Assembly: GCA_028705415.1 (NCBI GenBank) | Contig: JAQWDO010000006.1 | Coordinates: 1-23,808 of the forward strand | DNA length: 23,808 bases | Reading direction: 5' to 3' | Source: Dehalococcoidales bacterium | GTDB lineage: Bacteria > Chloroflexota > Dehalococcoidia > Dehalococcoidales > CSSed11-197 | Shown here: positions 7,788-14,406 of the stretch, piece by piece | How positions within the stretch are numbered: the first letter of the stretch is position 1 | Layout of the letters: every line of letters begins with the position of its first letter | Program-made: the position numbers and the translations under genes | The notes under the pieces: model-generated | Told to the model about the DNA's origin: nothing | The model's input: the letters and a program-made list of their open reading frames with translations, nothing else | Database searches by the model: none

Positions 7788-7942
7788 ACCTTAAACAGGG
7801 GCTTCCCTGGCAACCAGCTTGAATCAGATATTTACCCATTCATATTTAGCCGTGGTTTTCAGGTTTGCTATTGGTTTTCGGGATAATTGAAGGTTAAGCG
7901 TGGTAGATTGAGGCAAGAAAAACTCCTGGTAGCAGTTGTGCT

Positions 7943-8533
7943 TTAGAGGTCCTCGAATACTTTGGGTGCTTGTCCCTTCATTATATCCTTGATTTTGTCT
8001 GCTATTACCCGGAACTCAGGTAGTGCCGCCTGATCGGTTCGGGTTTTTATGATGTGCCTGATTTGGCGGAAATTCCAGGTACAGATTATCTCAGTTGTGC
8101 AGGCATTCGGCAGCACATAACGGGCTATCTCCGGTTTCACCCCAGCTTCCAATAATGTGTGATAGGCTTGCCAACTGGCTGCCATTGCGTCGTGAAAAAC
8201 TTTGGCGTTTTTCGGGTCGACCTCTTTTGCGAGCTCTGGTGGAGAGATGTACTCTGCCCGGGTTTCATGCACATAACGCTGGCTGCGCTGAGAGTAGCTG
8301 GCGATCCGGTGGCGCACCAGTTCATGAGTAAGGGCGCGAGAAGCTTTGATGAAAAAAGTTGCCGAAGCGTGCTCAATAAGGCTTTCATGCCCCTGCCTGA
8401 TTCTGGCTTGCAGCCATTTTTGATTTGTTCCCAGCTTATCTTCACTTGCGTAACATATCCGCCCAGACCGTTCCAGAAGGTTTTCGCTATCAGGAGTGAT
8501 CGCGAGGAGTTTTACTTCTACGTTATAGTTCAT
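7943..8533 (-). CDS. thyX: Flavin-dependent thymidylate synthase ThyX
   Basis: Makes dTMP from dUMP using methylenetetrahydrofolate, FAD and NADPH. The 196-residue protein carries the ThyX signature RHRIASYSQRSQRY (Arg-His-Arg-x-x-Ser then Ser-x-Arg), preceded by HESLIEHASATFFI, and has the conserved C-terminal LPNACTTEIICTWNFRQIRH. Length is near the family norm. AGGAAGG lies a few bases before the ATG. ThyX often replaces ThyA in anaerobes and other free-living bacteria; no thyA is in the window. The gene is convergent with the TipA-like gene (155 bp between them, containing only a weak CAGGG/CCCTG hairpin at 7796-7809) and divergent from the catalase gene. Confidence 0.95.
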   Translation of the reverse strand: MNYNVEVKLLAITPDSENLLERSGRICYASEDKLGTNQKWLQARIRQGHESLIEHASATFFIKASRALTHELVRHRIASYSQRSQRYVHETRAEYISPPELAKEVDPKNAKVFHDAMAASWQAYHTLLEAGVKPEIARYVLPNACTTEIICTWNFRQIRHIIKTRTDQAALPEFRVIADKIKDIMKGQAPKVFEDL

Positions 8534-8609
8534 ATATCCTTCCTGTTTTTTTATAATTTCAGCCGATCAACGCCCCATGGCTTACAAGGATTTTGGGGTT
8601 ATATTATCT

Positions 8610-8640
8610 CTTATATCAGTGGGTGGTATCCACTCGGCAA
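8610..8640 (-). promoter_or_regulatory. Candidate thyX promoter with spacer dyad
   Basis: On the minus strand TTGCCG (8640-8635) and TATAAG (8615-8610) are 19 bp apart. AGTGG (8618-8622) and CCACT (8630-8634) form a perfect dyad within the spacer. The predicted leader is about 70 nt. The long spacer resembles a regulated promoter, but the match could be chance. Confidence 0.33.
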
Positions 8641-8679
8641 AAAAAGAACAGACGCGATAATAACCAATTTCGAGCATTA

Positions 8680-8708
8680 TTGACTTTGCAGCCGGGGGAA
8701 TATAATAT
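8680..8708 (+). promoter_or_regulatory. Candidate catalase promoter
   Basis: TTGACT (8680-8685) is followed at 15 bp by TATAAT (8701) and at 17 bp by TAATAT (8703). Transcription would start near 8714, leaving a leader of about 140 nt. The AT-rich stretch just downstream (8697-8745) holds GTATTG (8719-8724) and CAATAC (8738-8743) as a perfect inverted repeat, a possible operator; it is not a clean PerR or Fur box. Confidence 0.4.
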
Positions 8709-8766
8709 TACGATAATAGTATTGAATATTAAAAAAACAATACAATAGATAAATCGGCAAGTAAAG

Positions 8767-8839
8767 AGTTTCACGGCCTATAAGAAAAAGACTGCCTTCA
8801 GAAGTTTGTTTGAGGATTGTCATTGACGGGCGTGAAACT
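8767..8839. repeat. 9-bp inverted repeat in the catalase leader
   Basis: AGTTTCACG (8767-8775) and CGTGAAACT (8831-8839) are exact inverted copies 55 nt apart. The second copy ends just before the ribosome site (AGAGGAGAAGG) of the catalase gene. They may be two regulator half-sites or the base of a leader RNA fold that affects ribosome access. Confidence 0.4.
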
Positions 8840-8856
8840 TAAAAGAGGAGAAGGGT

Positions 8857-10329
8857 ATGCCAGAAAAGGTAAATAAAGATAATAAGCTGACCACTGGCGC
8901 CGGTGCGCCTGTAGTTGACAATCAGAACACTATGACCGCAGGCCCCCGCGGCCCTGTATTATTGCAGGACGTGTGGTATCTGGAGAAATTGGGGCATTTC
9001 GACAGAGAGGTGATCCCTGAACGCCGTATGCATGCAAAAGGCTCTGGAGCGTTTGGAAGCTTTACTGTGACACACGACATTACCAAATATACCAAAGCCA
9101 AAGTCTTTTCTGCGGTGGGTAAAAAAACCGATATTTTCGCCCGTTTTTCAACAGTAGCAGGCGAACGTGGCGCTGCTGATGCTGAGCGTGATATACGCGG
9201 CTTTGCCATCAAGTTCTACACTGAACAGGGCAACTGGGATCTGGTTGGCAACAACACGCCCGTGTTCTTTCTTCGCGATCCTCTCAAGTTCCCTGATCTC
9301 AATCACGCAGTTAAGAGAGATCCGCGCACTAATATGCGCAGTGCCAAAAACCAGTGGGACTTTTTCACCAATCTGCCCGAAGCACTCCACCAAGTGACAA
9401 TTGTTATGAGTGACAGAGGCATCCCGTATTCATATCGGCATATGCATGGTTTTGGCAGCCACACTTACAGTTTTATCAGCGCCGAAAACAAACGCTACTG
9501 GATTAAGTTCCATCTTAAAACACAACAGGGCATCAAAAATCTTACCGATCAAGAGGCTCAGTCAATCATTGCAAGTGACCGCGAAAGCCACCAGCGTGAC
9601 CTTTACGAAAGTATTGAGAATAAAGACTATCCGCGCTGGACAATGTATGTACAGATAATGCCCGAAGAAGACGCAGGAAAAATGCCCTACAATCCCTTTG
9701 ACCTTACCAAGGTTTGGTACCATGGTGATTATCCGTTGATCGAAGTAGGTGTTATGGAGCTTAACCGCAATCCGCAAAACTATTTTGCCGATGTTGAGCA
9801 GGCTGCCTTTAATCCGGCCAATGTTGTACCGGGTATCGGGTTTTCTCCAGACAAGATGCTGCAGGGGAGGCTTTTCTCTTATGGTGATGCCCAGCGCTAT
9901 CGCTTGGGGGTGAATCATCATCTGATTCCGGTAAATGCTCCCCGCTGCCCGGTCAACAGCTTCCATCGGGATGGGCTGATGAGAGTTGATGGAAACCAGG
10001 GATCCATCCCGGGCATTGAGCCTAACAGCTATGGCTACTGGCAGGAACAGCCTGATTTTGCTGAGCCTCCTCTAAAGCTGGAAGGGGCTGGCGACCATTG
10101 GGATTTCCGCAAGGATGATGACGATTATTACACCCAGCCCGGCAAACTTTTTCGCCTGATGAAGCCCGAGCAGCAGCAGGTATTATTCGAAAATACCGCT
10201 CGTGATATAAGTACTGCTCCAAAGGAAATAAAGATCAGCCACATCGTTAATTGTCTTAAGGCTGATAAGGCTTATGGAGAAGGTGTAGCCGGGGCAATTG
10301 GTATAAAAATGAGCGATGTTCTCAAGTAA
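8857..10329 (+). CDS. Monofunctional haem catalase
   Basis: Splits hydrogen peroxide into water and oxygen. The 490-residue length places it among small-subunit catalases. Visible active-site parts are the distal histidine (residue 59, in RRMHAKGSGAFG), the asparagine of GNNTPVFFLRD (residue 132-133), and the haem-ligand tyrosine (residue 342) in RLFSYGDAQRYRLG. The substrate-channel and haem-contact region RFSTVAGERG is intact. A strong Shine-Dalgarno (GAGGAGAAGG) precedes the ATG. The gene is single, with a long regulated leader and a strong terminator after it. If the organism is an anaerobe, as I suspect, this is an oxygen-exposure defence gene. Base composition looks like its neighbours, so I see no sign of recent transfer. 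The MarR gene downstream could control it, but each has its own promoter. Confidence 0.97.
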   Translation: MPEKVNKDNKLTTGAGAPVVDNQNTMTAGPRGPVLLQDVWYLEKLGHFDREVIPERRMHAKGSGAFGSFTVTHDITKYTKAKVFSAVGKKTDIFARFSTVAGERGAADAERDIRGFAIKFYTEQGNWDLVGNNTPVFFLRDPLKFPDLNHAVKRDPRTNMRSAKNQWDFFTNLPEALHQVTIVMSDRGIPYSYRHMHGFGSHTYSFISAENKRYWIKFHLKTQQGIKNLTDQEAQSIIASDRESHQRDLYESIENKDYPRWTMYVQIMPEEDAGKMPYNPFDLTKVWYHGDYPLIEVGVMELNRNPQNYFADVEQAAFNPANVVPGIGFSPDKMLQGRLFSYGDAQRYRLGVNHHLIPVNAPRCPVNSFHRDGLMRVDGNQGSIPGIEPNSYGYWQEQPDFAEPPLKLEGAGDHWDFRKDDDDYYTQPGKLFRLMKPEQQQVLFENTARDISTAPKEIKISHIVNCLKADKAYGEGVAGAIGIKMSDVLK

Positions 10330-10350
10330 GATAACACCGTACTATTTTCG

Positions 10351-10392
10351 CGCAGGGTCGGGCTCAATGACAGGCATGACCCTGCGTTTTTT
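10351..10392 (+). terminator. Rho-independent terminator of the catalase gene
   Basis: A perfect 9-bp stem, CGCAGGGTC (10351-10359) with GACCCTGCG (10378-10386), encloses an 18-nt loop and runs directly into six T residues. Confidence 0.87.
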
Positions 10393-10518
10393 ACCCTAAG
10401 CCACAGGTTTATCAAAACACATTTATCACACATGAAAGATGCAGGCTACTGAGGCCAACGCTTACTTTATTCGCCTTATAAGTTCAATACTCCCAAGCTA
10501 ATAGAGCTGCATATCATA

Positions 10519-10610
10519 CTGAACTAATTGTCCGGGACTAATCATGGCAAATCTGTTATCTTGGCTGCAAGCAACGGAATTACAGCCTGTTTACCATCAA
10601 ATTAGTTCAG
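10519..10610. repeat. 11-bp inverted repeat upstream of marR (possible operator)
   Basis: CTGAACTAATT (10519-10529) and AATTAGTTCAG (10600-10610) are perfect inverted copies. The right copy overlaps the -35 position of the marR promoter. A further ACTAAT lies at 10538-10543. The layout fits two operator half-elements for an autoregulating MarR dimer or a looped complex, but no binding data are implied. The rest of the 344-bp gap between catalase and marR shows no gene. Confidence 0.45.
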
Positions 10611-10622
10611 ACATAATCCTGG

Positions 10623-10631
10623 TGCTATAAT
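10623..10631 (+). promoter_or_regulatory. Extended -10 promoter of marR
   Basis: TGCTATAAT is a perfect extended -10 element, so a consensus -35 is not needed. The start would be near 10638, about 36 nt before the marR ATG. The inverted repeat arm at 10600-10610 sits at the -35 position. Confidence 0.6.
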
Positions 10632-10663
10632 GGGAGCCTGTCAATAATTACTGCAGAGGATAC

Positions 10664-10681
10664 ATGAAAGTTTATGGATAA
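10664..10681 (+). other. Possible five-codon upstream ORF overlapping the marR start
   Basis: ATG at 10664 follows AGAGGA by three bases and encodes Met-Lys-Val-Tyr-Gly before a TAA at 10679-10681. It overlaps the marR ATG (10674) in another frame. The Shine-Dalgarno is too near one start and too far (13 nt) from the other, so a coupling role is possible but weakly supported. Confidence 0.25.
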
Positions 10682-11168
10682 GGGGACCAAACCGGCTTTC
10701 TTTTGTGACAATGATTATAACGCCTGGCTCCTTTTCAACCATGCCTGGAGAGCCATGTTCAAAGCCAGAGAGAAAGAACTCCAGGAGTATAAAATAACCC
10801 CCGAGCAGGCAGAAGTGCTTATGGCAGTTCAGGCGCTTGGCAATAATGCTACTCCGGCAGAGATTTCCAGATCAACCCTGCGGGAACCGCACACCATATC
10901 CGGCATCATCAACCGGATGACTGAAAAAGGACTGCTGACCAAAAACAAGGACCTGAAGCGTCGAAACCTTATAAGAGTTGCACTGACTGAAAAGGGAAAC
11001 CTCGCGTTTGAGCATTCTACCAACCGCAAAGCTATTTTCGATGTCATGGGCGAGCTTAAACCCGGGGAAAGGCAAGTGCTTTGCGGCTTACTGGAGCGCC
11101 TTCAGGGAAAAGCATTACATTTACTGGGAATCGAAGAACGGCCAGCCTTTCCACCCAGGGCTGATTAA
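10674..11168 (+). CDS. MarR-family transcriptional regulator
   Basis: A 164-residue winged-helix regulator. The recognition region is LREPHTISGIINRMTEKGLL, followed by the wing KDLKRRNLIRVALTEKG, and helical dimer segments flank both ends. These features resemble the MarR proteins found near reductive dehalogenase genes in Dehalococcoides, from memory. The ligand is unknown. ATG 10674 is the only usable start, since an in-frame TGA lies just upstream at 10665. The gene has its own extended -10 promoter with an inverted repeat over the -35, which suggests autorepression. Its target may be itself, the catalase gene upstream, or the oxidoreductase gene downstream; the sequence does not decide. 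Confidence 0.92.
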   Translation: MDKGTKPAFFCDNDYNAWLLFNHAWRAMFKAREKELQEYKITPEQAEVLMAVQALGNNATPAEISRSTLREPHTISGIINRMTEKGLLTKNKDLKRRNLIRVALTEKGNLAFEHSTNRKAIFDVMGELKPGERQVLCGLLERLQGKALHLLGIEERPAFPPRAD

Positions 11169-11390
11169 CCGTGCACCAAACCATGTCTTTTAGCTCTTGA
11201 GAGATCCCCTTCAAGAAATGCTTGACATAATCATAATTTCATAAAATTTGTTCCATTATATATTTCCTGGTTATTTTGGTTGTCTTCTAAACCCTTTTTC
11301 AACATGCCCTTCCAGGTTATTGCGACTGATGGAAAACTTCCGAATATGCTATACTTGGCAATGAAACCCCACATGTATAATTTAACCTCA
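11169..11390 (+). other. Intergenic region between marR and the oxidoreductase gene
   Basis: No gene is seen. It holds a perfect -35-like TTGACA (11222-11227) without a convincing -10, a TCTTGA/TCAAGA inverted repeat near 11198-11219, and an extended -10 TGCTATACT (11347-11355). The last would start transcription just before the candidate ATG codons at 11373 and 11391. Confidence 0.35.
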
Positions 11391-12557
11391 ATGGAAGATG
11401 TTCTTGTTATTGGAGCCGGCCCGATAGGAAGCTATACCGCGAGAGCGCTTGCCCGGCAAGGTTACCGGGTCACCGTACTGGAAAAACGGCCATACCTGGG
11501 TAGTCCTGTATGCTGCGCTGGTATTATAAGCCCGCAGTGCGCAAAAATGCTCAACCTTGAAAAACTGCCAGCGCTCAGTAGCTTTAGTGGCGCCCGCATC
11601 TTTTCACCCCGCGGTCGGACAATAGAACTGGAGCGCTCCTCAACACAAGCTCTGGCCGTTGACCGTGGTTTTCTGGATTTGGCAATGGCTGAAAGTGCCC
11701 AATCAGCTGGCGCCAAATTTATCTTTGGCTCAAAAGCCAGCCGCGTTGAAGCTGGCAAAGAAGACATTACTGTATATACGGATAATAACAGTATGCCTTC
11801 TTTCAAAAGCAGGCTGGTTGTAGTTGCTGCCGGTTTTAGTCCGCGCCTGACTGCTGCCTTGCACCTGGGCAAGCCAGCAGATTTCGCCATCGGGGCACAG
11901 GCACAGGTAGAGATCCCGGGCTCCATGCCTCTCACCGTGTTCACCAGCGGCTTCTTCACTCCGGGCTTTTTCAGCTGGCTTGAGCCTCTGGGGAATGGAA
12001 TTGCACTGGCAGGGCTTCTTTGCCGGAAAAATACGGCAACACATTTTAACAGGTTCCTGCACTATTTAAAGGAGACCAGCCAGATTATTTCTACCGGCAA
12101 GCCTCAATATCGCGGAGTGAGCCTTAAACCACTTTCCAGAACACATGGAGACAGAGTACTGGTCATCGGCGATGCAGCCGGACAGGTGAAACCAATTACC
12201 GGTGGCGGTATATTTTATGGGTTGAAAGCTGCGGATTGCGCTGTAAATATTATTAGATCTGCCTTCAAGCAGGGTGATTTTTCTGCCAGGGAATTGGCAG
12301 GTTACCAGAAGGAATGGAAAAAGGTAATCGGCAGAGATATCCGCCTGGGCAGGCTAGCCCGAAATATATATGAAAAGCTGGACGAGCGCCGGATTGAAAA
12401 TGCATTTAATGCAATTATTCATAGCGGCCTTGCCCAAAAACTCTCCGAAGATGAGAGCTTGCGATTTGATGATCATGGCAGTGTAGTGTTAAAAATTATA
12501 AGGACTCCGGCTTTTTACCGTACAGTTGCTTCAATAATGGCACCGGTAAATAATTAA
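11391..12557 (+). CDS. Geranylgeranyl reductase-family FAD oxidoreductase
   Basis: Flavoprotein of the geranylgeranyl reductase family, which saturates double bonds in isoprenoid chains of lipids or quinones (the mycobacterial MenJ is a relative). The FAD site VIGAGPIGSYTARAL is at the N-terminus, then CCAGIIS, the family marker near the substrate site. The second FAD motif, GDAAGQVKPITGGGIFYGLKAA, is typical of the family and is quoted here as GDAAGQVKP plus TGGGI. Frames open at 11280, but the family begins one or two residues before the Rossmann strand, so ATG 11391 (MEDVLVIGAG, 388 aa) is most likely; ATG 11373 is possible. No Shine-Dalgarno is clear. A MenA-like prenyltransferase is encoded at 19582-20544, and the two could serve the same lipid or quinone; this is inference. 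Confidence 0.85.
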   Translation: MEDVLVIGAGPIGSYTARALARQGYRVTVLEKRPYLGSPVCCAGIISPQCAKMLNLEKLPALSSFSGARIFSPRGRTIELERSSTQALAVDRGFLDLAMAESAQSAGAKFIFGSKASRVEAGKEDITVYTDNNSMPSFKSRLVVVAAGFSPRLTAALHLGKPADFAIGAQAQVEIPGSMPLTVFTSGFFTPGFFSWLEPLGNGIALAGLLCRKNTATHFNRFLHYLKETSQIISTGKPQYRGVSLKPLSRTHGDRVLVIGDAAGQVKPITGGGIFYGLKAADCAVNIIRSAFKQGDFSARELAGYQKEWKKVIGRDIRLGRLARNIYEKLDERRIENAFNAIIHSGLAQKLSEDESLRFDDHGSVVLKIIRTPAFYRTVASIMAPVNN

Positions 12558-12586
12558 TATATCAAATGAATAGAAGGGAATCCAAA

Positions 12587-13405
12587 ATGACCATACAAGA
12601 ACAACAACCAGAACTGGCTGAGGCTGCAAATCTTTTTTTGCTTAGCCTGGAGGCATCACGCTCAAATGAAGCAAGTCTTACTATCAGCAGTTTCGTTCGC
12701 TGGTGTGGAGCCAAACGTAAACCCTCCAGCCTGGCTCCAGCAGAAGTTGCCCGGTTCAGCCAGCAGTTTCCACCTACCGATACGGAACTCACTCAGAAAA
12801 TGGAGACGCTGCGCAAATTTTTGATTTACATAAATAAACGCAAATGGACAGCAACCAGCCTGGCTGGACACATCAAACCGCGCAAGGCAAAAAGCGCTAA
12901 ATGCCGTTCTGGTAACGGCCGGCCAGCACAAGATCCGGTTTACCTGACACCCGAAGGATATGCTGCTCTCAAAGAAGAACTGGTAACACTGAAAGCCAGA
13001 AAGCCCGATATTATTAAGGCAATTCAGCTGGCAGCGGCAGATAAAGACTTCAAGGAGAACTCTCCACTTGCCGCGGCGAAAGAGGAACTGGGGCATGTGG
13101 AAGGGCGGATCAATGACCTGGAAGAAACCTTTAAACTGGCAAAAGTTGCAGAGCAGTATGACAGCAACCGTCTTCAAATAGGCATCGGAAACAGGGTAAC
13201 CCTTAGAGATAATTCTTCAGGAGATATTCACTGCTACACAATTGTCACCACCAGAGAAGCAAGCCCGCTCAAGGGTAAAATCAGCGACTCTTCGCCTTTG
13301 GGCAGAGCGCTTATAGGCAGGGCTGCAGGAGAGATCGTGGAAATATCTGCTCCCGCAGGGAAAATCTGCTATAAAATTGAAACCGTTGGCGATTCTTCCG
13401 GATAG
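12587..13405 (+). CDS. GreA/GreB-family elongation factor with an extra N-terminal domain
   Basis: Residues 118 to 272 form a complete GreA-like factor. A coiled-coil part runs from LTPEGYAALKEELVTLKAR to LEETFKLAKV, and the tip keeps the two acidic residues (Asp154 and Glu157 in KDFKEN) that GreA uses to trigger RNA cleavage in stalled RNA polymerase. The C-terminal FKBP-like domain has GNRVTLRD and SPLGRALIGRAAGEIVEI. Residues 1 to about 90 are extra: a helical module (SLTISSFVRWCGAKRKP, then METLRKFLIYINKRKW) that resembles the SAM-like core-binding domain of tyrosine recombinases, followed by a basic linker. Ordinary GreA is about 158 aa. I chose ATG 12587 because AGAAGGG lies eight bases before it; ATG 12566 has no such site. 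It begins 29 nt after the oxidoreductase stop, so the two may share a transcript. Confidence 0.88.
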   Translation: MTIQEQQPELAEAANLFLLSLEASRSNEASLTISSFVRWCGAKRKPSSLAPAEVARFSQQFPPTDTELTQKMETLRKFLIYINKRKWTATSLAGHIKPRKAKSAKCRSGNGRPAQDPVYLTPEGYAALKEELVTLKARKPDIIKAIQLAAADKDFKENSPLAAAKEELGHVEGRINDLEETFKLAKVAEQYDSNRLQIGIGNRVTLRDNSSGDIHCYTIVTTREASPLKGKISDSSPLGRALIGRAAGEIVEISAPAGKICYKIETVGDSSG

Positions 13406-13442
13406 CTGATTGAAAATATACCTGAATACGGGCAAAATATCA

Positions 13443-13469
13443 TTGACACGTTGCAACACAAGTTGTAAT
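13443..13469 (+). promoter_or_regulatory. Candidate promoter of the DUF4870 gene
   Basis: A perfect -35 TTGACA (13443-13448) is followed by TGTAAT (13464-13469) at a short 15-bp spacing. The spacer contains the palindrome GTTGCAAC. Good -35 and -10 hexamers but poor spacing. Confidence 0.35.
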
Positions 13470-13507
13470 CTTATTTCTAATTTTTCTTAAGGAGGTTACA
13501 ATCTATC

Positions 13508-13846
13508 ATGGCCAAAACATCCTCAGGGCTTGAAGAAAACGTAGCCGGGTTGCTGTGTTATGCCTTCGGCTGGATCAGCGGGCTTATTTTCCTGCTGATA
13601 GAAAAGGACAATGCTTTCATTCGTTTCCATGCCTGGCAGTCCATCGTAGTGTTCGGAGCATTCAGCATTGCGATGATTATACTGGGGGTTATTCCGCTAG
13701 TTAAATTTATCCTTATGCCCATTCTGGGATTGGTAATCTTCATATTATGGATAATTCTGATGATAAAAGCCTACCAGGGGAATCATTACAAACTGCCCTG
13801 GGCCGGTGATCTGGCAGAAAAGTGGGCCAGTACGGTAAATATTTAA
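13508..13846 (+). CDS. DUF4870/Tic20-like small membrane protein
   Basis: A 112-residue integral membrane protein. The pattern GLLCYAFGWISGLIFLLIEK, then FIRFHAWQSI and three further hydrophobic helices, then IKAYQGNHYKLPWAGDLAEKW is the DUF4870 layout (four helices, His-Ala-x-Gln-Ser core). No function is established for the family. AAGGAGG precedes the ATG by 12 nt, and a terminator follows at 13871-13895, so it is a single-gene unit. Confidence 0.85.
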   Translation: MAKTSSGLEENVAGLLCYAFGWISGLIFLLIEKDNAFIRFHAWQSIVVFGAFSIAMIILGVIPLVKFILMPILGLVIFILWIILMIKAYQGNHYKLPWAGDLAEKWASTVNI

Positions 13847-13870
13847 TCCATTAATATTTTATATAAAATA

Positions 13871-13895
13871 AAGCGGGGCTTGTGCCCCGCTTTTT
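13871..13895. terminator. Bidirectional rho-independent terminator
   Basis: AAGCGGGGC (13871-13879) pairs with GCCCCGCTT (13884-13892) around a TTGT loop. Ts follow on the plus strand and A-rich sequence precedes it, so it can stop both the DUF4870 gene and the convergent small membrane gene. Confidence 0.9.
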
Positions 13896-13907
13896 CGTTA
13901 CCTTGCT

Positions 13908-14144
13908 TTATATAACTCCGCCACCTAGAGCAAGGCGGAAAACTCCGATAATAATGGCGGCGCTGCAAAGAATAATTCCAACCACGCCTGTATTTTTGCG
14001 CCCCAGTATTGAAAAAATAAGCCCAATTACCGGCACCGGAATAATAAACCAGTTTAATATTCCCAGAAAAGGTATAAAGGCAATTGCAATTAGTAAAAGG
14101 CTGATGATACCAATGATTATGCCAATAATCCCGAGTATTATCAT
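13908..14144 (-). CDS. Small hydrophobic membrane protein, unknown function
   Basis: A 78-residue, very hydrophobic protein rich in Ile, Leu and Gly. It has two or three membrane helices (IILGIIGIIIGIISLLLIAI, FIIPVPVIGLIFSIL, VVGIILCSAAIIIGVF), with GRKNTG as the only charged loop. This resembles DUF4190-type or similar small integral proteins, but I cannot assign a family. A GAGGTGGCAGG stretch lies just upstream of the ATG. It shares the terminator with the convergent DUF4870 gene. Confidence 0.65.
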   Translation of the reverse strand: MIILGIIGIIIGIISLLLIAIAFIPFLGILNWFIIPVPVIGLIFSILGRKNTGVVGIILCSAAIIIGVFRLALGGGVI

Positions 14145-14406
14145 ATTATTTAACCTGCCACCTCTAAAAATCTTTTATCATACTGTTTGCCGGATATGCT
14201 GCCCGGGTAACCAGGCACAGGGCTTGAACCCTTGGCCAAAAAAGTAAAACCAGCTTTGATATCTTTCAATCGGCTTCCTGGCTGTTATTATAACTGTTAT
14301 TCTAAACAGTTTAAAACCGCGAGTCTGTTTTCCGTCTGTATTGTCCCAATTAATCACGCGGCTGCCTTGAGAGCCGGATTGCCAAATACCAAACCCGGCT
14401 TCAGGA
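14145..14406. other. Gene-free region with two inverted repeats
   Basis: No gene is seen in these 262 bases. It contains AACTGTT (14292-14298) and AACAGTT (14305-14311), a 7-bp stem with a 6-nt loop, and the AGCCGG/CCGGCT hairpin at 14372-14400. Neither has a U-tract, so they are weak terminator candidates for the long minus-strand gene ending at 14407. Confidence 0.4.
14372..14400. repeat. AGCCGG/CCGGCT hairpin, copy A
   Basis: AGCCGG (14372-14377) and CCGGCT (14395-14400) enclose a 17-nt loop containing CAAATACC. A near-copy lies at 20554-20580 with the same arms and the same CAAATACC core. Here it sits 3' of the alanine-rich gene when read on the minus strand. Confidence 0.45.

Noticed and set aside
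7796..7809. CAGGG/CCCTG hairpin as a terminator of the TipA-like gene
   Set aside because: Only five pairs and no T-run on either strand.
12587..12870. Phage integrase fragment before the GreA domain
   Set aside because: The frame continues without break into GreA and no catalytic recombinase domain is present, so it is a fused domain, not an integrase remnant.
14190..14240. tRNA-like T-arm (GGTTCAAG on the minus strand)
   Set aside because: The flanking bases do not form a 5-bp stem, and no acceptor or anticodon arm can be built around it.
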